From contig JAWKUB010000004.1 in assembly GCA_041398745.1 (NCBI GenBank), positions 434,001 through 498,000 on the forward strand: a stretch of DNA of 64,000 bases. Reading direction: 5' to 3'. Within the stretch, counting starts at the first letter, position 1. The number at the start of each line of letters is the position of its first letter. Under the pieces are notes generated by a model that saw only the letters and a program-made list of their open reading frames with translations, ran no database searches and was not told the DNA's origin. Shown piece by piece: positions 1-9,580 of this stretch. Source of the DNA: JACKHO01 sp041398745. GTDB lineage: Bacteria > Planctomycetota > Planctomycetia > Planctomycetales > Planctomycetaceae. A program made the translations under genes and the position numbers.

Positions 1-1293
1 TAGGGTTGCCAAATGGAAGCCCCAAATGATGATTGACAGGAAATAGAACAAGAAGATCCAGAAATCCTCGTCGTCTAATCCTCGAATCAATTCATCAGCA
101 ATAATGAGACACCCAAGTCCCAGGCAAATCAAACCTGGAAGGATACCGATTAGAACTCCCGCCAGCCGCGAATAAGCAATTGTCGACATGTTCTCGGGGA
201 GCATGCAAAGCGTCCCCCAGGTTTGTCCCGTTGTCTCTGAGCGAAATAGTTGGGAGGCGAGGTACGCGCCTTCCAGAGTAGCGGCAACAATTCCCCAGAA
301 AATGAGCGGGACGGCGATCATATCTGGTTCGAGGCGACCAACTCCCAAGGTGAGTATCCAAAGGAAAAATAGAAAGGAAATTCCAAAGTGAATGCCCAGG
401 CGTAAGAACAACCAGGTCGGTCCCCCGGCAACGTAGTGCAAAGAGTGCCACGCTAGCGGAGCAGTTGCCCAGGCGCGACGTTTTCTTCCGGAAAATGCAT
501 GCCGAAGTTTCTGGCTGACTGACGTTTTGGTTTCGGTGACAATTCGTGTTGTAGTAACATCAAAGATCAAATAGGCAATGACCATGAATGCCAGTCCCAC
601 AATGACATTCGCAATGACCTGATAGCTGAACGCGGAATCAGAAAAACTGGCACCGCAAATGTCGTTGATCCGGTACGGGCCGAGAAAGTTCCGCAGCCAG
701 AGGTTTGGCATCCCAAAGCGGCCGAGTATCGCATTGAGAATCAAAGTTCCAACGTGCCAAATCGCCAGGAGAACTGCTGTCCAGGTGCTGGCCCGCGTCG
801 ACGATGTTGCGACCACTGAGCAGAGCAACGCCAGGCCACCCACCAGGACGAGGTGCGCAAGGAGGCTCAGAAAAACTGCAAAAATCTGGTGCCACAATAT
901 CCCGCCGAGGGTTACGCACAAGAGGGTAAACGGCAGTTGCACTGCAATGAGCAGCAATGCCGTCCACATGGGCGGCAGCCACTTGCCCATAAGGATATTC
1001 AGCGGAGTCACCCCCGCCATTCGCAGCAGTCCCAGCGTTTGTGCCTCACGTTCTTCAGAGACTGCCGTAGCAAAAAACGCAATCGCGGCGAAGGTGATGA
1101 AAATGTAGTCGTAAACTGCCAAGGTCCAAAACAAGTTCTGGCCAGCAGCCGTCCGCAATCCACCGTCAATCTGAACCACCATAAGCGTGGCCACGAACAA
1201 TGCGGGCAACCCCATGCGAAACAAATGCGACCGAATGTCACGGGAATCGCTCCGAAAGGAACGCGTCACCATTGCGAGGGTACGTTGAATCAT
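1..1293 (-). CDS. ABC-2 type transporter permease, C-terminus beyond window
   Basis: The frame is open from an ATG at 1293 to the window edge, giving 431 residues with no stop, so the C-terminus is missing. The product is an integral membrane protein with many hydrophobic segments. A segment containing SEEREAQTLGLLRMAG lies before the third helix; this type of motif is typical of ABC-2 permeases that pair with a separate ATPase in drug, polysaccharide or gliding-type exporters. The substrate cannot be inferred and no ATPase is visible here; it would lie beyond the left edge if the operon continues. No clear ribosome site precedes 1293 and the frame stays open further upstream, so a non-ATG upstream start is possible. 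It is divergent from the oxidoreductase at 1522. Confidence 0.75.
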   Translation of the reverse strand, partial: MIQRTLAMVTRSFRSDSRDIRSHLFRMGLPALFVATLMVVQIDGGLRTAAGQNLFWTLAVYDYIFITFAAIAFFATAVSEEREAQTLGLLRMAGVTPLNILMGKWLPPMWTALLLIAVQLPFTLLCVTLGGILWHQIFAVFLSLLAHLVLVGGLALLCSVVATSSTRASTWTAVLLAIWHVGTLILNAILGRFGMPNLWLRNFLGPYRINDICGASFSDSAFSYQVIANVIVGLAFMVIAYLIFDVTTTRIVTETKTSVSQKLRHAFSGRKRRAWATAPLAWHSLHYVAGGPTWLFLRLGIHFGISFLFFLWILTLGVGRLEPDMIAVPLIFWGIVAATLEGAYLASQLFRSETTGQTWGTLCMLPENMSTIAYSRLAGVLIGILPGLICLGLGCLIIADELIRGLDDEDFWIFLFYFLSIIIWGFHLATL

Positions 1294-1521
1294 GAAATCC
1301 CGAAGCTGGGGAATGGACTTGCTGATTGGTATGAGTACGGAAAGTACAGGAAAGACCAACTGTCTACAAGCCGTGGGTGGCCGAGGAAGTTAGAGTCGTT
1401 GTGTCCTTCTGATTTCGCACCGCTCCCATTATCGCGGCCGTGAACTACAATCGTTTCGGATTACTCACAGCACCACACATTCCGCGACTGTCGCAATCGC
1501 TCGAGCAAGGACCTTGAAGGC

Positions 1522-2769
1522 ATGGCAGCTGATATTCTCATTGTTGGAGGTGGAGTCGTCGGGGCAGCCTGCGCCTACTTCCTGCGCCGCTCTGGAGCAG
1601 AAGTCACGCTCATTGACCGCGGTGAATTCGGCAAGGGATGTTCTCACGGTAACTGCGGCTATGTCTCTCCGAGTCACATACTCCCACTTTGCCAGCCGGG
1701 GGCGATAGGGAACACTCTCAAGAGCATGCTCTCAGGCTCATCGCCGCTGTATGTCAAACCGCGACTGGACTGGCAACTCTGGTCCTGGCTGTGGCGTTTC
1801 GCGGGTCGCTGCAATCGAGCGAGCATGATGGACGCCGGACGGGCCAGGCAGTCGCTACTCGACTCCTCAAGACAACTGTACAGCGAACTCATCGACAGTG
1901 GCGAACTGACCGAGTGCGACTGGCACACCATTGGCCTGCTGTTCGTTTACTTGTCTCAGTCGCACTTTGATCATTACGGGGAGACAAATGAGTTGCTTGA
2001 GAAAGAGTTCGGCCTGGGCGCCAAGCGTCTCGCCAACCCCGAGCTTCAACAACTCGAACCGGCACTCAAACCGAATGTCGCTGGCGCCTGGCTCTATGAA
2101 TGCGATGCACATCTCCGCCCCGACCGACTCATGGCAGCCTGGAAGCGGGCTTTGGAAAAGCAGGGCATCACCATCAAAGAACAAGTCGACTGGACCGGCC
2201 TCGAACAATCAGACGGACGTGTTACGGCGCTCAAGACGTCAGCCGGAAACCTTTCCGCAGATCAATATGTCATCGCCACGGGGGCCTGGTCGCCGCAAAT
2301 GGCCTCGCAACTGGGATGCACCATCCCCATCCAACCGGGAAAGGGGTACTCAATTACCATGGAACGACCGGAAACGTGCCCCACGTATCCCATGATTTTC
2401 GAGGAGCACCGCGTGGCCGTCACACCTCTGTCCGATGCTTACCGCATTGGTTCAACCATGGAATTCGCCGGTTACGACACCTCTCTGAATCGCCGCCGCC
2501 TTGACATGCTCACCGCCGGCGCGACTCACTATTTACACACGCCAGTTTCCAATTCTCCGCGAGTCGAATGGTATGGCTGGCGTCCCATGAGCTGCGACGG
2601 CAAACCAATCATCGGACGCGTGCCCAAGTTTTCAAATGTCTGTCTCGCCACCGGCCACAGCATGCTCGGCGTGTCGATGGCCCCCGCCACCGGAAAACTC
2701 GTGGCCGAAATCATCGGCGGGCAATTGCCGCATGTCGATCCGCATCCGCTCCGAGTGGATCGATTCTAG
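1522..2769 (+). CDS. FAD-dependent D-amino acid dehydrogenase-like oxidoreductase (DAO family)
   Basis: The 415-residue protein opens with a Rossmann dinucleotide site (VGGGVVGAACAY, residues 7-18) followed by an acidic residue after the second strand (LIDR). It has the CSHGNCGYVSPSH segment and the C-terminal RPMSCDGKPIIG...TGHSMLG block of DadA/glycine oxidase-type flavoenzymes. These oxidise D-amino or imino acids to keto acids, passing electrons to the quinone pool or oxygen; the exact substrate here is unknown. GAAGG lies just before the ATG, supporting this start. Length is normal for the DadA family. It appears monocistronic: the spacer on its right is long and full of repeats. Confidence 0.85.
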   Translation: MAADILIVGGGVVGAACAYFLRRSGAEVTLIDRGEFGKGCSHGNCGYVSPSHILPLCQPGAIGNTLKSMLSGSSPLYVKPRLDWQLWSWLWRFAGRCNRASMMDAGRARQSLLDSSRQLYSELIDSGELTECDWHTIGLLFVYLSQSHFDHYGETNELLEKEFGLGAKRLANPELQQLEPALKPNVAGAWLYECDAHLRPDRLMAAWKRALEKQGITIKEQVDWTGLEQSDGRVTALKTSAGNLSADQYVIATGAWSPQMASQLGCTIPIQPGKGYSITMERPETCPTYPMIFEEHRVAVTPLSDAYRIGSTMEFAGYDTSLNRRRLDMLTAGATHYLHTPVSNSPRVEWYGWRPMSCDGKPIIGRVPKFSNVCLATGHSMLGVSMAPATGKLVAEIIGGQLPHVDPHPLRVDRF

Positions 2770-2812
2770 GCTGTCAAGGGCTGAGAAGTGTCAGAGGGAT
2801 ACCGCAATTTGG

Positions 2813-2900
2813 TAGGGGGACAGACACATAAAGGCGGGGGGCACAGACATTCGTGTCTGAGATTTCCTGTGGGCTCCAGTGTCTGTCTATGCCACGTTTT
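2813..2900. repeat. Family A repeat cluster (degenerate)
   Basis: Within the 366-base spacer 2770-3135 lies GCACAGACATTCGTGTCTGA (2841-2860), a member of the dispersed hairpin family. It is flanked by GACAGACAC on the left and by an inverted partial copy, GTGTCTGTCTATGCCAC, on the right. The rest of the spacer shows no gene. Confidence 0.6.
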
Positions 2901-3135
2901 TCGGTCAACACTGCGCTGAGCGACAGGTCATTTGCGATTTCATTTGTGAGCCGAAGGCCGTGACGCCTCGATTTAACTGAGCAAAATCCGGGTCGACATG
3001 CTTCCCAACCCTCCCAGCTTTTCGCGCCCGTTTTCTGATGTTAAGAAATGCGGGTCGTGCTGGATTTTGCAGAATGGTTCGGACCGATAGGAAGAATGCG
3101 GCGCATTACCGCATTTTTTCTTCAAGGACGACGAA

Positions 3136-4479
3136 GTGCTCAATCGTGTATTCTGCTTTTCCTGGCCCCTCATCTTGCTCCTTGGCCTTGCGAGCCCCTT
3201 GGCTGCCCAGGAACCCGGGCAGCCTGCGGGTGACGTAAGCCGACTCGATGCGTTGGAACAGGAAGTAGCTTCGCTCCGTCAGCAGTTGCTGAATTTGCCA
3301 CCAGCACCCATCACGCCAGCAAGAGTGGCAAACACTGCTCCAGCGGCCCCCAAGTATCCCACTGTTGCCCTGACAGGATTTCTACAGGCCGACGCCGGCT
3401 GGGTGCACCAGGATGCCGCCAACCTGTTTGCGATTGGTGATGCTCAGGACGGTGCTGACTTTCGGCGTGCCCGACTGGCAGCCAAAGGGGATGTCGCCGA
3501 AAACGTCGGCTACCTCGTGGAATTCGACTTTGCCTTTCCCGGTCGCCCCACGTTCATGGACGTCTGGATGGAAGTTCGGGACACTTCACTTCTCGGAGAT
3601 GTGAAGATCGGACAGTTTCGCCATCCCTTCGGACTCGATGGTCTGACGAGTGTGAAGGAATTGACCTTCATCGAACGTGGACTCCCGTTCGCATTTCTTC
3701 CGTTTCGCCAAATTGGTGCCATGTCTTCGTTTGCCAACGAGGACTTGGGAACCACCTGGGCCGCTTCGGGATTCCGTTTCCCTACCGATCCTTTTGGCGG
3801 GCTGACCAGCGACGACGGCGGATACGGCATGGCGACGCGATTCACCGCCGTGCTCTGGGAAGACGAGAACGATACTGTCGTCCACGTTGGCGGGGCTTAC
3901 AGCTTTATCGATCCCGGCACGAATCCTATTCGCTACCGTAGTGCCCCGGAGTTTTTCGACGCCCAGGCCAACAGCGTCACCCTCGTGACCACCTCAATTC
4001 CTTCATTTGTCGACACCGGCGCCATGATGGCAAACAACACAAACCTCTGGGCCGGCGAACTCGCGGCAACGTCTGGCTCGTTCCACGCACAATCTGAGGT
4101 CATTCTCTCTGCTGTCGACCGCATGGCGGCACCGAACACGTTGTTCTGGGGGGCCTCAGCGCAAGCCGCCTACATTCTGACCGGCGAACATCGCCCCTAT
4201 TCCCGTACGAGCGGCGTTCTCGGTCGCATTACACCGACAAACAACTTCGGTGCAAACGGCTGGGGAGCATTCGAAGTCGCCGGACGCTGGTCCATCCTCG
4301 ACCTCACTGATGCAGACATCCAGGGCGGCGTTCTCAACACGGCGACCTTCGGCCTGAACTGGTATCTCAACAAATTCGCGAAGTTCCAGTTCAACTACGT
4401 CCACGCCTTCCTTGACAGCCCCGTCAACCGCAACAGCAACGCCGACATCCTGGGAATGCGTGCGCAAGTCGACTTCTAG
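3136..4479 (+). CDS. Outer-membrane porin (phosphate-selective porin O/P-like)
   Basis: The protein has 447 residues. The start is a GTG at 3136 with AAGGA eight bases upstream. A signal peptide (hydrophobic LILLLGLASPLAAQ) is followed by a short heptad-like helix (SRLDALEQEVASLRQQL), as in trimeric porins with an N-terminal coiled coil, then by alternating beta-strand sequence that ends in phenylalanine (AQVDF), the usual outer-membrane barrel signal. Phrases such as EFDFAFPGRPTFMDVW and GQFRHPFGLDGLTS fit the OprP/OprO-like porins common in planctomycetes. The transported solute cannot be told. Flanking spacers isolate it from its neighbours, and hairpin repeats lie beyond its stop. Confidence 0.8.
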   Translation: MLNRVFCFSWPLILLLGLASPLAAQEPGQPAGDVSRLDALEQEVASLRQQLLNLPPAPITPARVANTAPAAPKYPTVALTGFLQADAGWVHQDAANLFAIGDAQDGADFRRARLAAKGDVAENVGYLVEFDFAFPGRPTFMDVWMEVRDTSLLGDVKIGQFRHPFGLDGLTSVKELTFIERGLPFAFLPFRQIGAMSSFANEDLGTTWAASGFRFPTDPFGGLTSDDGGYGMATRFTAVLWEDENDTVVHVGGAYSFIDPGTNPIRYRSAPEFFDAQANSVTLVTTSIPSFVDTGAMMANNTNLWAGELAATSGSFHAQSEVILSAVDRMAAPNTLFWGASAQAAYILTGEHRPYSRTSGVLGRITPTNNFGANGWGAFEVAGRWSILDLTDADIQGGVLNTATFGLNWYLNKFAKFQFNYVHAFLDSPVNRNSNADILGMRAQVDF

Positions 4480-4524
4480 GCTGCTGGTGAATAACACGTG
4501 ACTGGGAAGCGTGCCAACTCGACT

Positions 4525-4570
4525 GGTTGAAATGGTTGAGTGTGGCTGCGCCACGGTTGAGATGGTTCAG
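4525..4570. repeat. Family B dispersed repeat, copy 1
   Basis: A short hairpin GTGGCTGCGCCAC (4542-4554) is flanked on both sides by related GGTTGA(A/G)ATGGTT units. The same arrangement occurs in reverse complement at 12781-12825. Confidence 0.7.
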
Positions 4571-4602
4571 ATTTGCGTTCGAAGAGTTTCCATTCCATGT
4601 CC

Positions 4603-4630
4603 GGTGGCACAGACATTCCTGTCTGTGTTT
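4603..4630. repeat. Family A hairpin repeat between convergent genes
   Basis: GGTGG followed by CACAGACATTCCTGTCTGTG and TTT. The palindromic arms CACAGAC/GTCTGTG enclose a six-base loop. It sits eight bases beyond the end of the minus-strand DUF1559 gene and beyond the porin stop, so a terminator role on either strand is possible. Confidence 0.8.
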
Positions 4631-4637
4631 TACCGAT

Positions 4638-5669
4638 CTAGAATTCCGGAACTGCTTCACCCCCATTCGGCGTGAGCAGAGCTTTCAAGATGTCGGAATC
4701 AACCTCCGGACTCAAATGCTGAACACGCCCGTCGCCGAATAGGACTTGTGATCCACCGCCGGGATGGTAACTCGACAACAACCCCTCCGAGCGATGTGGC
4801 CGGCTGCCAGGGAGATTGAAGCCGATAGGAGTTTCCAGCAGCGGAACATCACGCGGTTCCGCCCACGGAATTTGCTGGCCACACGCCTCGACAACAGCAA
4901 TGGTGTTGGACGTCCCGTCCTTAATTTCGTCGAACCGAAAGTGCCGATGCGAAGCCCAACTGGTCCCGGAACCATATGGTACAGCGTAGGCCGTGTAGGG
5001 GTACTCTCCCTGCCTCAATTCCGGTGGCACCGACGGGCAAGTCAGTTCGCGGACTTCCGTCATTGCAACGGCGACGTTTGCCCCTGAATTCCACTCCAAC
5101 GACCTGACGTACTCGTTGTAAAGCGGCGCGTGATCCAAGTAAGGGAGAACAGCAACGCGCCAACTGACCGGCGGATCCCCCTCTAACTGCGCGGGAAGTG
5201 ATTCGTAGCTGTCATGGTAATTGTGCAGGGCGAGTCCGATTTGCTTGAGGTTGTTTTTGCATTGGTTGAGTTTTGCTCCATGCGGTTGGCTGTTTGCGCT
5301 GAGCGCCAAGGTGAAAGGACTGAGAACGGCAATGCCGAGGAGCGCAAACAACAATTGGGTGACGCCAATTCGCTCGTGTCGAAGCATTGTGACCATGACA
5401 GTGCCGAACATGCAGAGCATCCAGTAACCTGGAATCGTCCAATATCCCTCTTGAACTCGTCCCCGTGGACGGGACACGTCGGTCATGCAAAGAAACCAAA
5501 CCGCTGACAGTACCGCAATGACAAACAGTGCGAAGGCGGTCTCTTCACGATCATCATCCTTCGACCTAACTCGCCAAGATATGACTGCAACCAGCAGCAT
5601 CAACGGGGCCGACCACTCGATCGCCCCGCAGGCCCAGAGGTTTGGTTCAGGATTAAAGGGGTACATCAA
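4638..5669 (-). CDS. DUF1559 domain protein with multi-helix membrane N-terminus
   Basis: The 343-residue protein has about four hydrophobic segments in residues 15-125, then a DUF1559 (SBP_bac_10) domain starting at NQCKNNLKQIGLALHNYHD. It includes WRVAVLPYLD, DGTSNTIAVVEACG and a C-terminal HPGGG...FGDG block. DUF1559 proteins usually begin with a type IV pilin-like methylation helix; here a polytopic region replaces it. The closing motif has ten residues between His and Asp-Gly, where the usual motif and the neighbouring paralogue have nine. The function of the family is unknown. It forms a tandem pair with 5778-6800, about 108 bases apart and probably co-transcribed. Confidence 0.85.
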   Translation of the reverse strand: MMYPFNPEPNLWACGAIEWSAPLMLLVAVISWRVRSKDDDREETAFALFVIAVLSAVWFLCMTDVSRPRGRVQEGYWTIPGYWMLCMFGTVMVTMLRHERIGVTQLLFALLGIAVLSPFTLALSANSQPHGAKLNQCKNNLKQIGLALHNYHDSYESLPAQLEGDPPVSWRVAVLPYLDHAPLYNEYVRSLEWNSGANVAVAMTEVRELTCPSVPPELRQGEYPYTAYAVPYGSGTSWASHRHFRFDEIKDGTSNTIAVVEACGQQIPWAEPRDVPLLETPIGFNLPGSRPHRSEGLLSSYHPGGGSQVLFGDGRVQHLSPEVDSDILKALLTPNGGEAVPEF

Positions 5670-5777
5670 CGCGTTCCCTGACTTGACGACAGCAGTTTTC
5701 CGATTATCACCATACGCCGAAGGTGGCGAATCCGCGAGACGGATTTTCGAAACCGATCTGTGGCCCCTGTACGGAAA

Positions 5778-6800
5778 TCAGAATCCCCCGATCACCTCCC
5801 CACCATTCGGCGTGAGCAGCGCTTCGATAATCGCCGGATCAACGTCCTCGTCGAATCGCCGTACGGAGCCATCAAAGAACAGAATGTATGCACCGCCGCG
5901 ATGGTAGGCCGACATCATCCCCTCCGAACGATGTGGTTCACGTCCCGGAAGATTCATTCCAATGGTCGTACCAGGGAGGGGAATGTCGCGAGGTTCAGCC
6001 CACGGAATCATCTGGCCACATGCCTCCACAACGGCAATGGTGTTGGACGTACCGTCTTCAATTTCCTTAAACCCCAAATTCCGTTGCTCCTGCCATCCGG
6101 CATTGGTCCCCACTGGGACGACGTACGCCGTGTAAGGATACTCCCCCTCCTGAGTTTCCTTCGGAACGGCAGGGCACATCAGATAATCGATTCGTGTTTT
6201 CGCTACCGGTTGATTCAACGCCGCATCCCACTCGGCAGATTGATCATACTCCCTGAATAATGGTTCCTGGTCCATATACGGCAACAACGCCACCCGCCAA
6301 CTCAGCGGCGGCTCGCCAGCCGCCTGAGAAGGAAATGTCGAATAAACGTCGTGGTAGTTATGCATCGCCAGGCCAATTTGCTTGAGGTTTTTCTTGCATG
6401 CGGAATGTTGAGCAGCCTCACGATGCCCGTGGGTCGAGGGGAGCAAACACGGCCATATGATCGTGACAGCAACTGCCCCGGCCAGGGGAGATGCCCATTC
6501 CAAGGCCTCCTTACGAAGTCGCGAAATGAGTACCGCGACCAGAAGGCACAGAATCCAGAACCCCGGGATGAACAGCATTCCGATCGCCGCGTCCCCTAGA
6601 GGTCGAAACCGCAAGGCTGCAAAAACGATCCATGCGGTAGATATCATCGCGACAATTGACAGCAGGAGTTCTGTGCGTCGCTGGCCTTCCTTCTTCTCTT
6701 TGATTCGCCACCACGAAACGAATAATAGCAGGAGGAATGGTGCCACCCACTCGATTGCCCAGCACGTCCACCAAGCTGGTTGAGGATTAAACGGATACAT
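5778..6800 (-). CDS. DUF1559 domain protein, tandem paralogue
   Basis: The 340-residue protein is built like its downstream neighbour: hydrophobic helices in residues 15-125, then the DUF1559 domain from ACKKNLKQIGLAMHNYHD through DGTSNTIAVVEACGQ to a regular H-x9-DG motif (YHRGGAYILFFDGS). Both proteins share the start MYPFNP and the ending LLTPNGGE, and most of the region around EACGQxIPWAEPRD, so they arose by tandem duplication. A membrane location is expected with the DUF1559 domain on one face; the role is unknown. It is probably the first gene of the two-gene unit. Confidence 0.85.
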   Translation of the reverse strand: MYPFNPQPAWWTCWAIEWVAPFLLLLFVSWWRIKEKKEGQRRTELLLSIVAMISTAWIVFAALRFRPLGDAAIGMLFIPGFWILCLLVAVLISRLRKEALEWASPLAGAVAVTIIWPCLLPSTHGHREAAQHSACKKNLKQIGLAMHNYHDVYSTFPSQAAGEPPLSWRVALLPYMDQEPLFREYDQSAEWDAALNQPVAKTRIDYLMCPAVPKETQEGEYPYTAYVVPVGTNAGWQEQRNLGFKEIEDGTSNTIAVVEACGQMIPWAEPRDIPLPGTTIGMNLPGREPHRSEGMMSAYHRGGAYILFFDGSVRRFDEDVDPAIIEALLTPNGGEVIGGF

Positions 6801-7225
6801 CAGCGCACTCCCGTCAACAACACAATTCGTGGCCTGCTTCGCGTTTCAATATACGTGTTTTCGCCAACGCTACGAGACTTGATTTCCTGACACGTGCATC
6901 TGAACTTGGGGGACCACTGCGGCAACTCTTCGCTTGATATTCAGGCATGGTGCCCTGGAGTTCTGTGTCGAAAATGCTACAGGGTGGGGTTCTCCGTGGT
7001 GAAACGCAACGCACTTTCCGCGACCGGAATTATTCCTGCAATCTCCCCAGATGTCACACTTGACCAAAAATGACTCAGGTACCCAGAATCTGCACTTGCG
7101 GCCTGACGAAAGGGAAGGGGGAGCAAGGCATTTCGTCCTAAGCTGATTTCAAAGGCTTGGGGCGGCGTCTTGATTCACCGACCAGTTATTCCTCTCTAAC
7201 ACGTTTATGTCCTGGAGTTTTGGCA
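6801..7225. other. Long spacer without recognised gene
   Basis: This 425-base spacer lies between the divergent DUF1559 pair and the LEPRxLL gene. No convincing ORF, RNA or family repeat was seen. It must hold both promoters, but no confident promoter hexamers could be assigned. Confidence 0.5.
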
Positions 7226-9397
7226 ATGAGTTCACCCTCACCCCGTACGTTTCTTGGTCGCTTGGTTAGTGGGCTGGGCAACATCCTCTTTTCGACTAGT
7301 CGCAGGTCTCGGTTGCGATTTCGCAACAGCGAGCAACTTGAAGACAGGACGCTGTTGTCAAATATGAACCTCATCGCCGCTCAACAGCGCATTGTGCTTG
7401 GCGGTGGAAACGAAGTGAACAATTTCACCGTGGACTTTGATGGCACGAACTACACCGTCACAGACACCAGCGGTACCGCGATTAACGCTATCGGTGGATT
7501 ATCAGGCTTTGACACCAATCCTGCCGCCAACATTGTGACCTTTGACCCCACAGCCGTCGCCGCATTCACCCGGCTGGAGATTAATCCAAACGGTGGCGAC
7601 GACTCGGTGATCATCAATTCCTGGCGCGGTGGTGCTGAAGGTCTGACGGTCTTTGATGATGCCAGCGAGGGTACCGACACTGTCACTATCAATGGCGACA
7701 TCGGAACGGCTGGAAACCGCGTGGCGTCGGATAATGTCGTCATCCGTGGTGAGAACATCAATCTTGGTGCAGACATCTTCACTAACAATCGCGATGTCGC
7801 GATTGGAGGTACTTCGGGTGTAAGTCTGACCAACAACGTAGCCGTTGACGCTGGAACAGGTGCCGTCACGTTTGAACAGGCCATCGATGGTATGCAGGGG
7901 CTGACCGTGGTTGGCGGTGTCGTACACTTCGACGGGACCGTTGGTGGCGGAACAGCGCTCACGACACTCGGCGCAACCGGCAGTACGGTTCGCGCACAGG
8001 CTGTCACCGTTAATAGCGGAAACATGACTTTCCAGGCGGACTTGTTCATCCCGCAGGGGAATCTTAACGGCACCGCCAATTTGACCATCCGTCGGAACAC
8101 GGCTGGTGTTCAGACATTCGATGCCGACGACTTCCCGTTCGTCGGGCCGGGCTTTAATTCCGTGACCATTGGGTCGAGCCTGACCACCACGCTCAACATC
8201 GCGAGCGACGGCGACAACAACCCTGTCACGGGTGCGTTGAGCTTCGACGCTGACCTGACTTTGATTGGCCAGACGATTTCGCTTAATGACCACATCAACC
8301 AGGGCGCACACAGCGTCACGCTGCAAGCCAACAACGCCTTGAATTTCATTGGCGTTGCCGCCGCCACAGGCACTGGAGACGTCAACATTCAGAAGCTGAC
8401 TGCTGGCGGAACGCTGACCGTCACCGGCAACTTGGGGGTTCCCAGCGCTCCCTTCGCCTGGGGAGCGAACGTCCTGAATATCAGTGGCGTTGGTTCGACT
8501 GTGACGTTTACGGGCGGCGTTGGGAATGCATTCGCCGGCATTAGCGCAACTGCCGATACTTTGAACTTCAATCATCCTTCCGCAGTTTCGGCTCAGGGAG
8601 ATATCACGCTCAATGGTGCTGTCGGCTTGAGCGGCGGCATCTCGAGTGTCGGCGGAAGCATTGTGGTGAACGGCAACACGACGCTTGGGGGCAATGTTCT
8701 GTTCAAAGTCTCCGGAGGTGAGGATCTGTTGATGAACGGAACTGTGAGCGGTGCCGGAAACATTCTCGTAAGGAATTCCGCAGGGGCCCCAAATCAAATT
8801 CGATTCAACGACGCCGTCAACATTTCGGGCACATTCCAAGTGGACGCGAGCGGCGCAAACACTGCTGTTGATGTCTGGCTGGACGATGTTACTGCGGCCG
8901 ACGTCCTCGTGCGTGCGAGCGATGAAATCTATGTTGCTGGCAACATTGTGTCGGGCGCCAATGTCCTCTTCATTGGGACAACCGAGTTCGGCATCGCCAT
9001 TCCAACGGACCACCTCATTCAAAGCGGTGGTGCGGCCGATCAGTACATCCAACTCAGTGGTCCAGTGATGGGTAACCTGGGAACTGAAAACGTGACACTG
9101 AACTCGGGTGCTGGTCGAACAGTTCTTGGTGGTGCCGTCAGCAATTTGAATGATCTGGAGATTACGTCCGGCGGACTCAATTACATCACGCAGCCCATCA
9201 CTGTGGCCAACAACTTCTCCTGGACTGTTGGTGTCGACGCCAATGGAGTTAACGATCGCATCATCCGCGCCGGAGCCGGCAGCATTACCGCCGGGAACCA
9301 AATTGACCTGACGGCCGACGTGTTACAGGGCATCATCTCCGGAGTCAATGCAACTGCCCCCACAGTCAATCTCTCTCAGCGAGGAGCGGGGAACTAG
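7226..9397 (+). CDS. LEPRxLL-type extracellular beta-repeat protein
   Basis: The chosen ATG at 7226 has GGAG about nine bases upstream; an in-frame TTG at 7157 is the weaker alternative. The 723-residue product has a basic N-terminus (SRRSRLRFRNS) followed by EQLEDRTLLS, a variant of the LEPRxLL motif that marks large exported proteins in planctomycetes. The rest is low-charge, rich in Gly, Asn, Thr and Val (GGVVHFDGTVGGGTAL, GNITVNGNTTLGG-like units), as in filamentous-haemagglutinin-like beta-helices. It is probably a cell-surface or secreted protein. The end is abrupt (NLSQRGAGN) without a recognisable anchor; such proteins are often longer, so it may be a shortened version. A strong terminator follows. 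Confidence 0.8.
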   Translation: MSSPSPRTFLGRLVSGLGNILFSTSRRSRLRFRNSEQLEDRTLLSNMNLIAAQQRIVLGGGNEVNNFTVDFDGTNYTVTDTSGTAINAIGGLSGFDTNPAANIVTFDPTAVAAFTRLEINPNGGDDSVIINSWRGGAEGLTVFDDASEGTDTVTINGDIGTAGNRVASDNVVIRGENINLGADIFTNNRDVAIGGTSGVSLTNNVAVDAGTGAVTFEQAIDGMQGLTVVGGVVHFDGTVGGGTALTTLGATGSTVRAQAVTVNSGNMTFQADLFIPQGNLNGTANLTIRRNTAGVQTFDADDFPFVGPGFNSVTIGSSLTTTLNIASDGDNNPVTGALSFDADLTLIGQTISLNDHINQGAHSVTLQANNALNFIGVAAATGTGDVNIQKLTAGGTLTVTGNLGVPSAPFAWGANVLNISGVGSTVTFTGGVGNAFAGISATADTLNFNHPSAVSAQGDITLNGAVGLSGGISSVGGSIVVNGNTTLGGNVLFKVSGGEDLLMNGTVSGAGNILVRNSAGAPNQIRFNDAVNISGTFQVDASGANTAVDVWLDDVTAADVLVRASDEIYVAGNIVSGANVLFIGTTEFGIAIPTDHLIQSGGAADQYIQLSGPVMGNLGTENVTLNSGAGRTVLGGAVSNLNDLEITSGGLNYITQPITVANNFSWTVGVDANGVNDRIIRAGAGSITAGNQIDLTADVLQGIISGVNATAPTVNLSQRGAGN

Positions 9398-9431
9398 AAT
9401 TTAACCTGCTGAGCCGGCACTTCGCCCACGG

Positions 9432-9474
9432 CGCACAGGATGGGGAGCAAATTCTCCATTCTGTGCGTTTTTTT
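9432..9474 (+). terminator. Rho-independent terminator after the LEPRxLL gene
   Basis: CGCACAGGATGG (9432-9443) pairs with CCATTCTGTGCG (9456-9467), one position being a G-T wobble, and seven T residues follow. It lies 35 bases past the stop at 9397 and separates that gene from the glutamate 5-kinase gene. Confidence 0.85.
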
Positions 9475-9580
9475 GTGCGCTGCGTGCCAATGGCAGCGTC
9501 AAGGCTCTCTTTACGGCGGAATCGATTGTGGTCATTATCTGACTTCATCACGTCTCTGCCCGCTTTCCCTCCCTGCATCC

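Noticed and set aside
853..1443. Plus-strand open frame of 196 codons
   Set aside because: It lies opposite the partial ABC-2 permease, which has coherent membrane helices and family motifs; this frame has no recognisable features.
5025..5045. GGTGGCACCGAC resembling a family A repeat
   Set aside because: It lies inside the DUF1559 coding region, has no right arm and reads as normal codons.
7502..9301. Minus-strand open frame of 599 codons
   Set aside because: Antisense of the LEPRxLL protein; a by-product of its regular GC-rich repeats. No signal, start context or domain.
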